Positions 10,423 through 24,100 of a stretch of 64,000 nt of DNA are shown in pieces. This DNA comes from Acanthochlamys bracteata (taxonomy: Eukaryota > Streptophyta > Magnoliopsida > Pandanales > Velloziaceae): assembly GCA_019914995.1 (NCBI GenBank), contig CM034127.1, positions 4,774,001-4,838,000 of the forward strand, given 5' to 3'. The translations under genes and the position numbers were made by a program. Under the pieces are notes generated by a model, which worked only from the letters and a program-made list of their open reading frames with translations, did no database searches and was not told where the DNA came from. The number at the start of each line of letters is the position of its first letter. Position 1 is the first letter of the stretch.

Positions 10423-12242
10423 TCAGCAATACCAGTAGTCACCACCCTTCCCTTTCGGTACGTGCGAACCACAGATAGCCCAGTCCATGTTCCTCACTCG
10501 GTCCCACCAACTGTTCCCAACTCCAGTGACCTTCTTCGCCTTCCTCCTTCCGTGTTTTGCTGCTGCAGCAGTAGCCTGTTCCCTGAGCCTCAAATTCTCT
10601 TTGCGGAGTCTGTCCATTTCGATCTTTGCCTCTCCTTTCTCGATCTCTCTGCGGGCCATTGTTTCATAGAATTCCTTGTTGCGGCGCTCAAGGGCATAGA
10701 TTTGCGCCTGCAGCCCTTCGATCTTTCGTCCCAGCAAGCACACTCTGTGGTTTTCTCGAAGCTTGACAACACACCGTGCTAACTCCCCAGCTCTTCGCCG
10801 AACGTATCCAACTTCTGCTGCAAACCCTCGTGCTTCTTCTTCTGCTGCTGCGGCCTGCAATCCCAGCCGTGCATTTTCACTAAGCAGCACCAACCGTTCC
10901 GACTCCAATACTTCAAGCAAGCTCACCTGCAGCTCTGCTTTCCTCACTGATTCAGCACCACGGCGTTCTGCCTCACAGAGCTCATGCAACACCAGCTCCC
11001 GCTCGACAAAAGCTCCCACAAGCTGCGCTACAACTGAGTCTAACACCCCACTGATTTCAATCTCCTCTCGTGGAATCTGGAAAGATAGTGTGCTCTCAGC
11101 ATCAGAGGAAGAAGAGAGGCAATCATGTTGGTAATCATCGAAATCAGTAATAGAGGTGTCAACGGAGAGACGACGGTGAGGCTTGGAGAGTGACTGTGAG
11201 TAACGGTCAGCAAGGCACAGGTAACGGTGGTGGAGGTCATGCAGGAGGGAAAGTAGCTGGGGGCGTTTCTGGTAGTAGTTTTCTGCACGCTCAGCAAACG
11301 AGTCTGGCTTTCTTTCGTCTTCCCTGGCCGTGTCAAGTGACAGTGCCTTCACTCTCTGCTCGATGTCTATAACATAATGATCACAGTACTCTTCTCAGAG
11401 TGAAATAGTATAGCCGTTGAGTAAAATAACAGCAAAAATAAAAACAATACATTAATTCATTATAATAGACATTAATTCTACTACTGATACTGTTCTGGTT
11501 TTCTGGTCCGTTTATGGAGTTCACTGGTCACACAAGAACTAGGGTGAGCAGTTTTCCAAATTTCTGCACTAATTCCACAATCATTCTCTTTCTTAGGAAA
11601 TACAATACAATCATGGTCTTGACTACCATACATTGAAAAACTCTACAATCAATCAATATGTTGGTATTATATAATTTATATCATCCTTGCCCAAACTACA
11701 TTGGCTGCTTTACTCATAGATGATTTGTATTTGAATTTCAAACATGAATCATCATATCATCGAGGTCTAGCAGACTGGAAAAGCAAAAAACTCTAAGCAA
11801 CAATTAAAGCAGTAACCAGAAAAAGCAAACACTAAAGCATGCTTTTACATTAGTAATAGATCAACTTTCCTTTGTCTGTGCAGAGAAGAGCAGCAAAAAG
11901 ATCAAACAAGTAATAAAGCTGTCTGAGAATCTAACCGTCATTCATCACTGTCGAAAAAATTCAATCCTACCCAATGTTACAAACTATCTTTTTTGCAGAT
12001 AAAGGGCAGATTAGTCAAACATCATTCTAAGTACAGTTTTGGTTTGGTTTTAGTATAGAGACATTGAAAAGAAGAATACAAAATAGTGGAGGTGGCGCAC
12101 CTGCTAGTGCCGCTTGAAGCCAAGGCGGGCATGTGGAGATCCGACAGCTGCTTGCATTGATCGTCGTCGTTAGTGTCGTCGCCATGTCGCAGCTGACGAG
12201 GCTGTCACTGCTGCGACAACTGTTGCTGCTGCTGATGCTCAT
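10423..12242 (-). CDS. Kinase-interacting (KIP1/NET-like) NAB-domain coiled-coil protein
   Basis: Member of the plant NETWORKED/KIP1-like group, whose NAB domain binds actin filaments at membranes. Two coding exons: 12101-12242 and 10423-11366, joined G|AC in frame, 361 residues. The start at 12242 is the first ATG of the exon. The NAB region is at about residues 30-100: PPWLQAALADIEQRVKALSL across the splice, then DSFAERAENYYQKRPQLLSL and YLCLADRYSQ. Residues about 150-310 are a Glu/Arg/Leu-rich coiled coil (ELVLHELCEAERRGAESV, LRKENLRLREQ), followed by a basic patch and a Trp/Cys-rich C terminus ending at DYWYC. The WWWDSH motif that normally opens a NAB domain is absent, so actin binding should not be assumed. 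A 5' UTR exon with a good donor (CCAAG|GTATG) probably ends at 13282. Confidence 0.82.
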
Positions 12243-13560
12243 GGCAACTATCCCAAGATACACACAGAGATATCAATAGATTCGTTTTCTTACCTCAGCA
12301 AACCAACATAGACAGACACTTGATGGTGCACCTCCTTTGGCTTTCTGCCAAGAAGGAAAACAAAACTGGTTGATCAGGCCAAACGCATTAATGGAGATTG
12401 TAAACAAAAGACTAAAATTCTGTAAAGAACACGAATTCCAGTGTGTTTCAGTGTGGTCAAGTCTAGCCCGTGAGTAATGAATAGTAGTGATCCCTGTACA
12501 CTGCGTTCTTATCGAGGGGTAGACTTTTTGTTTTCTACCAACAATCACCACTATTATATTGTAGTTGTCAAATATAACACAACCAGCTGGGTAACATTGC
12601 TTTAACGCGTCACTGATTTAAAAAGAAAATTTATTACAGAAAGTTGAAGAAACTAGAGGAAGGTGTTGCTAACGAGAACAGAATGCATGATACCAAATGA
12701 AGATCAAAGTTGAGAGAAAGAATTCAAGAAGTAGCGCGGCATTTTTGTTAAAACACATTGTTGTTGGAGATAAATCTCAATTCAAAGAAAAAAGTAAGAA
12801 AAAATGTTTCAAAACGGTAGCTTTCAGAAGCTGACAAATACAACAACAACAAAAAAAAGCTGAAGTGAAGAAACTATGAAACCAAAAGAAATAGCCAAGC
12901 AAATAAAGGCAAAAATTCAAATTACAAACTATAACTTTTTTAACCATTTGAAAGCAACACCTAGGGCATTCCTGTCAGTTTCAATACAACAATAACACCG
13001 TCCAGCTGATGATCATCCTCACCGGCGAGAGCCACAACGGAAATATGTATATCTGATATATGCAATCTCTAACAGCGATACTGACACTACCGCTACTACG
13101 AGTTATCTAGACAGTTTACTTTGAGCAACAAAGGAGAAATTTTAAACGTTAAATCAACATTCTTAGATGCTAAGACAGCTATCGTTCATTAGAAAACATT
13201 TATATCATCGTTGATAACAGTAGAGCCGCTAAGAAACGAATGTGCAAGCCAAGCAAAGCATTGAGAAAGATAACAACATACCTTGGCTCGCCGCTGTTAA
13301 AGGTGCTTCGGTCTCCGGCAGAGGGAAGGAGACAGAAAGAACAAATATAAAAAACTGGATGGAGTACCGCAGTCTGCAACGTCGGTGTGAAACGTGGACG
13401 TGGACAAGTTAGCGAAAGCACGGGCGGAGAAGAAAGAGAAATAAGAGAAAGGGCAGAACAAGAACCAAAGAAAGAACGGTGATCACGTGACAGGCCGGGC
13501 TCTCTCTCTCTCTCTATGGACTATAGACTGCTAGTACTCCATACGTCTGAACGATTTGAG
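12243..13560 (-). promoter_or_regulatory. 5' UTR introns and promoter of the NAB gene
   Basis: On the minus strand a consensus splice donor follows position 13282, and a possible small exon ends at a GTAAG donor near 12295, so the transcript probably starts near 13.4-13.5 kb. Upstream lie a G-box (CACGTG, 13484-13489) and a (CT)n tract (13501-13515), a common plant core-promoter feature. No protein-coding exon was recognised in the region. Confidence 0.45.
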
Positions 13561-13600
13561 ACAGCTGTACCTTGGAACGTTGTATTCCAGAGCCTTTTTT

Positions 13601-13694
13601 AGAATATTAATAGTAAAAATATTCACAGCGAAAACCAATAATTTCATAGAATATTAATAGTAAAAATATTCACAGCAAAAACCAATAATTTTAT
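13601..13694. repeat. 47-bp tandem duplication
   Basis: A 47-bp unit starting AGAATATTAATAGTAAAAAT and ending in AATTTCAT/AATTTTAT is present twice head-to-tail (13601-13647, 13648-13694) with only a couple of mismatches, indicating a recent local duplication. Confidence 0.85.
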
Positions 13695-13739
13695 ATTAAT
13701 ATGTAAAATATTTTATATCTTTTTGGGCCTTTTTGAGCT

Positions 13740-14340
13740 TTTTAAAAAATATTTTCAATCAATACTAATAATAATTACAATAAAAATTTAATTTTATTAT
13801 AATACTACCAATAATAATAATAACAGTAATTATATCAAAAAATTAAATATTTTACTATAGTATTACTATCAATAATAACAGTAATAATAATCACAGTGAA
13901 AATTAAAATATTGCTACTATAGTATTACCACCGCTAATAACAATATTAACAATAAAAATCTATAATGAAAAATATTTAAATAAATTATAAGATTAGAAAA
14001 AAATAAAATCATAAAATAGATAAATCATAAAAAAGACATAACTAATTTTTTAAGGTGTATATTTGAGTCTGAATATTTTACAATATAAAAATTTAAAAAT
14101 TACTAATAATTAATATTTATAAATAAGACATAATCAGTTATATTTTTTATATTATCGCATCTAAATATAAAATCTAAACTACATATTATTTTTCAAAATA
14201 AAATTATTAATAATTATTTTTATATTAAATATATCATCAATTTAATTTTTTTAATTAATTTTTTTAAATTTTATTCAATCCGATTTGATCCGGCGAACGA
14301 ATCGACCGAATTGAAGCTAATCAAAATGGGTCGAAACGAA
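13740..14340. repeat. Dispersed AT-rich repeat, copy A
   Basis: About 600 bp alignable by eye with 61690-62275 in the same orientation. Shared words include AAAATATTTAAATAAATTA, TTACAATATAAAA, ACTAATAATTAATATTTATA, TTATTAATAATTATTTTTAT, and a distinctive GC-richer end (TTTTATTCAATCCG, GCGAACGAATCGACC). No ORF. Probably a diverged non-autonomous transposon; termini were not resolved. Confidence 0.65.
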
Positions 14341-15147
14341 TTAATTGTACGGATGATTTTTTTGCAAACTCGTATAGATTTATTGTCCGAATCAATTAGA
14401 ATGGTTCAATTCAAATCTGATAATTATGCTTACAATCACTCGTTTCTCACATGAAACTAAATGATTTATCTGTTTATTTTGTAATTGGAATTGCGAATCG
14501 TTCAACTAAGTATTACGTCCTATTTATATCTATAATAACTAATTTCATCTTAATTGTTCTAATTAAGCACGATCGAACGTTAAAAAAATGATAATTCAAT
14601 GATTTTTGCGACTCTAGTCCACCTTAACGAGGACAAAATCACTAAAATCAGGATGAGAGTGCCCGGTGCCCCGGTAATATTAGGATTGTTTTTTCAAAAA
14701 ATAACTTTTGAAAAATTGAATTTTATATTTTTTTAATGTATTTTTTATAAGTATTTAAAAATTTTATTTAAAAATTTAGAAAATATAAAAATATTTTACA
14801 TAATAATATTTTTTATTATTTATGTTATTATTTTTGAAGTTAACAAAATAAAGTTCGTTTAAAAAAAATATAAATATATTTTAATTTTAGAAAAATTCAA
14901 TTTTAAAAACAATTTAAAACGATCTTTTAAATTCCCAATTTTTAGTAGGCTAATGGGCTTGGAAAGGCCGTTTTAGGGCTGAAGTACTTCTTTAGCCCAA
15001 CAAGCTACTTCCCTTATGAATAACAGCCAGTGTTCGGTTCAAGAATTTCGTTTTTGCCACCTTTATTGTTATTATTTTATTTGTCCTCCCTTCACTGCTC
15101 TGTCCCCTTTTCGCGCGCCGGACTTCCTTGCGGTTGCTCGCCGGCGC
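14341..15147. other. Intergenic region and promoter of the TFIIIC gene
   Basis: AT-rich spacer with a MITE-like element (14690-14925), then a short promoter region with two site II elements (TGGGCT at 14954-14959 and its complement AGCCCA at 14994-14999), typical TCP-factor sites of housekeeping genes. An in-frame upstream ATG at 15016 precedes the chosen start. Confidence 0.5.
14690..14925. mobile_element. MITE-like AT-rich element
   Basis: Imperfect inverted ends: the left end has AAAAATTGAATTTTA and the right end has AAAAATTCAATTTTAAAAAC. The interior has the same A/T words as 9851-10054 (ATTTAAAAATTTTATTTAAA). Boundaries are approximate. Confidence 0.4.
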
Positions 15148-18100
15148 ATGGACTCAATTGTGTGCGCAGCGTTGGAGGAAATATGCATACGTGGCACCTC
15201 CGGAATCAACCTCCCCGATCTCTGGCGAGATCTACGTAGCTCCTTCTCCGCCGCTGGCCTCCCCCCATGCCCCGCGGTGAAGAGAGCTCTGTGGGCCCGC
15301 CTTCTCTCTAACCCTGCCCTTCGATTCCAGTCGAACTCCGGCGAGTTTCTCAAATCTGGAGACAACCTGCTTCACTCCTTCGACGTCGTGGAGCAAGGTG
15401 GAGTTAGAATTGTGGCCAAAGAACCCTTGCGAGATAGCTTTCTCGGAATCGATGATTTGAAGTACTCCGCTGCTGAGGTTTCTAAAGATCAGCGAAGAAC
15501 TCTCGAGCGCCTTGCACTTGCCAGGTAGAATTTGATCTTGATTTTAAAGCTAGCTTGTTGTTATCGGGTATTTACCAGGGTCTTCCTTTTCTTTCCACCC
15601 TCCTTTTGTGTCGAAGTTAGTTATGACTTGAACTCTGAAATTTGAACCAGCTCGCTTAATAGTAGTTTGTGTGATGATAAGTATGATGCAATTTTTACTC
15701 AAGTTGGTCCACCTTTTATGCAAGATGGTTCAACTTTTGAGTTGGGAAGGTAATATTAAGATTGGGGCATGTAGCGTTACTCAGCTCTGTTTTTGGTAGG
15801 TAGTATTTATGCCATTGACAAGGACATCGAACAAGCAGTTCCTACTTGTCACTCTTTGATATGATGGACCTCCTGGAGGTATGCCAGGTTGGAGAAGCAG
15901 CCACAAAACTTTTGCAAGCTGGAAAATTGAGCTCTTGCTGAGATACTACTTCTATTTGATGCAAGTTGAAACAGAACTGTTGCTTCTTTCAAGAAGGATC
16001 ATTTTGGGGTTTTTTTTTTTCTATTTTGCATTTTAAGTGACATGCTAGGGAACACGGATTGATCTTGGTATGATTTATCTATGATATATATTTTATTCTG
16101 ATTTGGCAGGACAACAGGAGTGACTCAGAGTGAATTGGCTAAAGAGTTTGGGATTAATGGGAACAACATGTTTTATGTAGTCAGAAACCTTGAGTGCCAT
16201 CGTTTGGTTATTCGCCAGTCGACAATGGTTAGAGTTAGGGACTCTGGAGCAAATGGAGAAATTGGGTTAAATAACACTTCCATTTCCCACACTAATTTAA
16301 TACGTTTATATCGTTATGCAAAGGATGTGGATTTGAATTCTCAACAAAGAATTGAAATCACAAAATCAGATATAGGTATGAATTCTAGCAATGTGGGTGA
16401 AAGCTCGCTCCTAGGTGGTGATGCATCAGAGCAGTTTGTCAAAGAGGATGTACATGTAAGGGATTTTCTTCCTGCAATGAAAGCTATCTGTGACATGCTT
16501 CAAGAAGCAAATGAAAAGGTCAACTTTCAGATTCTTATCTATGTGCTATTTCTCTGTCCGAGTGCTGATTCTGAATTCAACATATGTAATGTTTCTTTGC
16601 AAAGGTGCTCTTTGTCTCAGATATTAAGCGAGCTTTAGATTATAGGTTCACTTCAGGTCATAGAGATTGGAGAAGCGTAAGTTTCCATCTAGATATCAAC
16701 TTCTGATTTTTATTAAATTCTTATTGTTTTCTATATTGCCTTTATAGTTTGGGTGGTTGCTTACCTTCTTTCCTTTTGGTGTGTATCTTTAGATTGTACA
16801 TAGACTGAAAGATGCTTGTCTTGTGGAAGAATTTACAGCAAGGGCAAATAAAAAGGTAACGGTTAGCTATCCATTCAACTAGTGATTGGATGCTATTATG
16901 TGATTTAATATCTCCTCTTACATGTGATGTCTTCATTCTGTATATACATCTTACATTTTAAGTCTCCTTGAACCTTTTGGTCATACTCCCTAGTTAACCT
17001 TTAAAATTTACTTCTTGCTCAACCATCTCTTCAAATATGAAAAGTCTTCTATCTTTGATTTATAATACTGGTGTTGATGTGACAACAATGGTGCATTGAC
17101 ATTCACATTGGCTAGGGTGGGGCATGTAACAGGCCAAGTTAATATATTTTTGGTTAAATATAGACAAGGGGAGCCTTCGTTGTCAAACAAAGGAAAAGGA
17201 ACTCGACACATAGTAACAATTTCATGAATTTTAAATGAAACTTGTGAATTAATTGGAACTTCCATAGATACACAATCATTTTTTTTGGTGGAATCCATGA
17301 GTTATTCGTGAAGTTATTCACAATCTGTTGCTCAAATAGGTTGGTTCTATGTTGGGCCACTTCATTTAGGTTTTTGTTGGGGCCTGGCTCAATAATACCT
17401 AACTTTCCTCTATTAATTTCTCTGCATGGTTGGTTCTATGTTAGGTCCCTTCCCCTTTTTCCTCTTGATTTAATCCTTCTTTTTGCTAGTACTTTACTCT
17501 GTCTCCCATTGTTCTACTTCAATAGCTCGACTCGCACTGTGAGCTAAGTGCTGTTAACAACGCTTGTGGACTTTCTGTAAAGATGGTGGAGTTTGAATGT
17601 TGGAGCGTGTAGAAGTAGTGTTTATAGGAGGAAAACTTTTGTAGCAGTAAATTATTGCGGATGACAAATGAGTGTAGGATAGGTGTCAAATCGAGGTTGA
17701 TTAGTGCATTAGAGGTGGCTGTAACGTTGGAGCCTGTGGTTTGGTGAAGCAATCTAGTGATCTGGCTCAAATTAAAAGGTGAAGTTGAACATTATTACAG
17801 CAACTGATCCAAGTTCACTAGTTGGTTTCTGGAAGATAAGAGATGAGTTGCTGCTTACATGTAGATGTTTCAATAGAGGGTGTGGGTTGACATGGTTATA
17901 AATGAGCTCAACATGAGCAACTTGTGTTAGTCGGCCCTGCACGTTCAACAAAGACCTAATTTTGATTGAACCTTGACCTTGGATCCTGTCATTCAGCCTA
18001 TGCAAAATCGGGTTTACTTTTGGACATATGATTTTGTAATGGGTTTTTATCGGCAAGCAAAGAATGAATGTTTTTCTATCTTTTCATACATGCACTCTTT

Positions 18101-21100
18101 CTAAATGATTAGGTAACACTAAAATACAAGATTGAAACTTACAAAGAAAGGGAATATGTTAGATGAATATGAAGACCTTATTTATGATGTACACACTCAA
18201 AAGACTTGTGTACATATCATTTCAGAAAGTTGTTGAATTAGAATAAAAAAGAATAAGCTCATTTAAACTGCAAGTTGCGAATTTAGCATAATCATCTTGT
18301 CTGGAATAAATTCAAACTCCACTAAGTGAAGCTCTTTTCGCAACCAAAGAATTTGCAAGCCGATTACATCTTTTTGTCACTTACCTTTGGGTAGTGGCAG
18401 TGGAGGAGCTACCTAGATGACATGGTTTGACGGCCGCTAGAGCTCTGTGAAGCCTAAATTGAAAGGGGTGGAGCTACCCTTAAGAAGAGAAAGTGCGGTA
18501 GTTCTTTAAAGCCTATTGGTGGTGTGGAAAGAAGCACTTTTCATAAAAGATGTACTTTATTGGGTGTTTGATTTGTTATAGAAGTACTTTAGTTTAGTAG
18601 AAAATTTATTGTAAAAGCACTTCTACTAGAAGTCACACTATTGGTGCATTTTGATAGAAGAGCTTTTGTCAAAAGAGGTTTGTATGGGTGATCTTAACAA
18701 TTTAAACAAGGAATTGAAAACAAACATGTCAAGAAGCACGTTCTCATTAGCGAAGGGCTTCCCATAAACTCTCTGTCAGCAAAAACTCTTTTATCGAAAG
18801 CACTTCGTCACGAAGAACTTTCTAGAAAGAGCATTTACTCAGAAGAGATGCTCAAAGTAATAGCACCTAAGGTGATAAAAATGATAGTGTTAATTGAGAA
18901 CCCTAAATATGTGTCATGGCTTAATGTTACTTTCTTTTTTCCTTTTTGGCTTATATTATGCTAATTCTTATTTCTTATTACTTGAGATTGCCTGCAGGAT
19001 GTTAGTTGCTTGCGGTTGCTAAAAAAATTTGATCCGAACAAATTTCAACCAAAAGCAGTTCCATGTGGATACAAAGGCTTGGACTCCGCACATTCTTTAA
19101 GACATGCTAAACGAGGCCAAATAACTGACCAATTTGTCGAGCTCCCTCTTGATCATCGTGTATATGACTTGATTGATGCAGAAGGGTCTAAAGGAATAAT
19201 TGTTGCTGAGGTATTTGCTTCTTTCCTTTATCTTGGAAGTTTATCAGTTGCTATGCTGTTATACGGTTATCCATGCTGCTCTTGAAGAAATCATTTTAAT
19301 GCACACTACAGACTGGTAACCTTTTTGAATGGGTTTGAAGCATCTGAATTATCAGGCGAACTTAAGTAATTTGGATATGCATTTCCACAGCAGAGAGATT
19401 ATCTATCATTCAAGTATCCCAAGTTGAGGATCCTCAGTGCACTATCTGAATGAGAGTATTCAAATGTCTTCAGGATATTACCCTTGTGACTTGAGAGGCT
19501 GAGCATAGCTTACCATTCTCATTATTAGATTTCTTGACTCCACAATGAAGTGGGTTCCACGACATATGAATTACTTAACTTCCCATAGTTGCTCTTTTTT
19601 TTTTTTCCTGTGTTAACGAAGATGTGATACAGAGAAGGTTTTCCTATTCTTCAAATTTAGCTTCAGAGCAACTTCTTTAAACCACACACACTAGATTTGT
19701 CTTTTTCTCTTCCCAGAGCTAATACTTCAATATCATTGCATATATATGTGTAGCCTTGTAGTCTATCACTATCACATCGGGTCATAGACAGCAGCATTAT
19801 TGATGCCATTAACGAGTTAGTTGTTTATGTAGGAACTTAAACATTGACCTCATTTTGAACTGTGAATGGTACTTGTGAACCTTACTGCAAAAACTATTCT
19901 ACATAGCTTCATTGACATGTATTTCGGAGATAATGCTCTCATAGCAGTCTGATCTTCTTTGAAAAGCTATTCTATGTCATTGAAAGTGTGGATATGTCGA
20001 GTATTTAGCAACTAGCTGCTTCCTTTAGCTATCACATCAATGGTCTATGATATTTATTTCATTTATTTTGAGCGCGAGTCTTTCATATGTTTACCTTCAT
20101 GTGGACCTTGTCTTCATGAATTAGACAAAGCTTTACTTTACGCTGGCTAGTTTGTATGTTCAATTTCACTAATATGCTTTTCGCCACTTGCTTGCTACCT
20201 TTACTTTGCATAACTCAGCTTGTGAAATGAGTGCAGGTTGCCAAGCGACTTGGAATCAATGCAAAGAAATTATATAATCGTATTGTTGATATGAGATTTA
20301 AATATGGGTTGCACTTGATGCCAGAAATACAGAAAAAAACCAAGATTTATCGAGTCTGGACAGCTAGTAATTACAGGCAGTATTTATCAAATATCCCCAG
20401 AAAATATGAGGAATTTTCAAGGAAAGATGGATTTTTTGGTCAGTCAAGGGATATCATATCATACCCCCAGTTATCTTCAGATGTACATTTGTTGGATGCT
20501 CAGCACAGTGAAGAAACATCAATTGCTGAAGGAGTTAACTGCAGAAAGAGTGGAATGGAGTTGGCCAACATCTCCTCTATCTGGAATGAGAATGATCACG
20601 GGGAACTAATGCAAGGTGATTCCGTTGCTATGGAGAAAAGAGGAGATCATGGTAATTTAAGTAATCCAGGCTCTGGTTTTGTTTCAGATTCAGAAAACAG
20701 GCCACCTCCAAATACAATACCCGCATCAAAGTGGACCTGCAAAAGAAGATATCCATCTCCAACAAAGACTCTTATCGGTATATGCAGGGAACAAAGGATA
20801 TGTGAGAAGTTGGAGGTCTGTGAAGTTGGCTGCCTTCTTTATCATTGTATCATACTACTTTTTTTAATCTAGTAATGATGATAATCTTTTGAGAAACCAG
20901 CAGTCTGAAGTCATGTCTGACCTCCCATTAAGTGATGAGCGGTTGTTGATTCAAACACTAAAATTTGAATTTACAATTACATTATAGTTTTGTTGCTCAA
21001 CAATTACAATATAGTTTTGTCGCTTATGTAATGGTAACTGCAGATACTAGATTTTGAAACAGTCTAAATGGTGACATTAGAGAGAGTAGGATCTTCGAAC

Positions 21101-24100
21101 AGTGAGAAAATGAGGTGTATATTAGAATACTTATCCGATGAAATTGAAGCAAGGGTCTCGCTAATGCTAACTGACCTCACTGTTGTATTGTCCTCACTAT
21201 GGATTATCAAAATGACAATTACTGTACAATAAATCAGTTGAGGGGTTGGTGGAACTAGATTCAGGCATGGTGGTTAACACAAAAAAAGTTGTCTAAAATA
21301 GGCTTGAAAGCTAGACTTGTTTAGCTAATGTTAGCATTTGTTTGATATGAGTTTCATCTGGCAATATAACCCTACGCAATTACAGCAACCTGGCTAAATA
21401 AGCTCCTTAATAAACTGAATTAGATTCATCAATGGTGGCAGTTCAAATGGTCAATACGATGACTGACCAGTCATTTCTTTATACAGTTAATTTCTAGGAG
21501 TTGAGTCCTATGGGTTACTTACGATAAGCGTATGCACTATGTACAGTACCAAGTGATATCTGTGAGTCACTAGCAGAATTGGTAACTATTATGAGTTACG
21601 AAAGTTACATTGTGTGCGAACTCATAAGCTTGTGCTGCTGCTTTCACAATTACTGATGCTATCTACCGTTTCTTTTTTACTTTTTCTACAGAATGAGAAA
21701 TTCGTTTTGACTGTGGAGCTGTATAAGTCACTTGAGGAGCTCGAGAAGGGGAAGTCTACCACAATGGCTAGAAAGACTTTAACTGGAATCCTAAATAAGC
21801 TCCAAACTGAACGTTTATGCAAACTCCATGAAGTTATGTTTCCTGGGGTCACAAACTGTGGTCGAACTCGAAAAGTTGAGGTTGTTTTACACCCTTCAGT
21901 GCAATTATCTGCAGATATTTTAGAGGAAATTCATAAAAAGCAAAGGTTGTTTGATGTACAAATTCGTGGACAAGGGTCCTCAAAATCTGTGAATGATGAC
22001 ACTGTGACTCCTGTGAGAGATGTCAAGTCGCCAAGTCCTGCAGCCAACTGGCCTATACAATTGCGGCTACGTGCTAATGGATTTGTGCCTGCAAAAATGG
22101 TCCGAGCAAGACTTCTGCATAACTTCCTGTGGGGTTATGTTAGTAGCTTGCCAGATTGGTCAAAGAATTTCAGCTCAATGAACAGCACTTGTTTGAAGAA
22201 TCTGCAGTGCGCCTGCCAATTGTTTGCACTGAGAACCGCTTTGAAGGCACTCCCCGTGCAGCTTTTCTTGCAGGTTGCAGGATCTCCAAACAAGATTGAT
22301 AGCTTGATAGACGTTTGCAGGAAGGGTTTGAGACTTGCCGATCTTTCTGAAGAGGTTTACAAGTGCCTGATGGATCCCTTAGCCGATCAAAGGCTCTCAG
22401 GTGTCATTAATATATTAATGAGGTTGAAGGTAACACACTTTCTGATTGTATTTAATATTACATTTATTTTAATAAACTATATTCTGACTGTTTCTATTTA
22501 CAACTAAAAAATCTTGTAGGCTATGTGGTATTTGTTACCTGTGCTCGTCTCTTCTTCTTATAGGATTAAGCTTAAGTAATTCTTTCCTTTAAAAGAACCA
22601 AGCTGTGAATTAAACTTTGTAATTTAAGCTGCCAATCTTACTACTTGATTCTTTGGAATTTCTTTTCATGTCACAATAATATTAGACCTAACAATTTAGT
22701 AGGAGCTAACCATTTGGTGTCTCTGCTATCTAGCTGATTAAATTGGTGGATGGAGGCCAGGAGGAGGAGGCCAACACAAGCCCACATACTTTCCTAACTC
22801 ATGCTATTAACCTTGGACCTTACATTGAAGAGCCTCTGCAGAAAACCTTGCCAAGTGTAAGTGAACCCCATAGGCTACAACACAATTTTTTTCTTTCAGA
22901 TCAGACGGCTGTTGATGAATATTGGAAAACCTTGGAGTGCTGCTACTCTGGAGCTGATCAAGCAGTAGCGTCAGGTGCTTTTCCTGGTTCTGTTGTTCAC
23001 GAGGTAAGTATCATTCTTTTTGGTATGCTCTTATGATTTTATTTAGAAATTTAAGATTTAGGTTATTACGTCAATGCCTTCATGAGATGGTTCACTTTTA
23101 AAAGAGACTTTTGTGGTTATTTATCATGATCTCATTCAGCTTAGTGTGGCAAAATGCCATTGGTAGTGGCAAGCTTTAAAGTAGATGTGTTACAAAACCA
23201 TGAAACAGAAGGTAGAAATGTTATGTTACACGTCATATTAAGTTCATATGCTCAAATTGTTGTATTCATCTGATCATCTCTACCACCCACTGGCTTATTC
23301 TTGTGCCTGACTTGTGTCTTAGGAACCACTTTTACTACCACTTTATTTCTCTTTGACATGCTTATGCTATTGGAGTAAAAGGGTTTACAGGTAATAGTAA
23401 AAAGCAAAGATAAATTCGTAGTGGCATCTATGTATTGCTATCACAGTGTTGAAGATCAACTATTGGGGGCCTGCTAGATGAGAAGTAATTCCAAAATGTC
23501 GTGATGAGAGATGTTTCGTCTGTTGTAGGGGATACTTCTACTTTGAAGGTAGATGTTTTAACTATTTTGTTCCATTTAACACGTATAACTCTTTACATGC
23601 TCAGGTTTTTCAGACTCGGTCTTGGTCTTCTGTTCGAGTCATGACAGTAGAACAGCGTGCAGAGTTGGAAAAGCATTTAGGGGACTTTGACTCTACGAAA
23701 AATATTTCAGTTGAAGATTGTCGGAAGATAGCTCAGGTGTTGAAGCTTACAACAGAACAGGTTTGTAAAACATTTTCTTCTATATAGACTGTCCGGTTTG
23801 ATCCAGGAACTTTAGTTGTATTCTTAGACTATTTCAACCTTTATGGTTGCTATTTTCATTCTTAGATAAAATTTGAGTATTGGTACTGAGGGTAGGTGAT
23901 ATTGTAGCCTATTCCTGTGTGTGTGTAGGCTTTTTTGGCATGTAAGCTCTAGTATAACTTCTTTTCTGAACATAGAGACTTCGTCGTAGTATACCTTTTA
24001 TTAAGATCTTCTTGTAACACTTCCTCTTCATTGTCAATAGCATATGCTACAAAACATGTAACAATCTTAGCCAAATGTATAGAGGCATTCAAGGAGCACA

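Noticed and set aside
15016-15147. In-frame 44-residue N-terminal extension of the TFIIIC subunit
   Set aside because: The family normally starts at MDSIV; the extension has no conserved features and covers likely 5' UTR and promoter.
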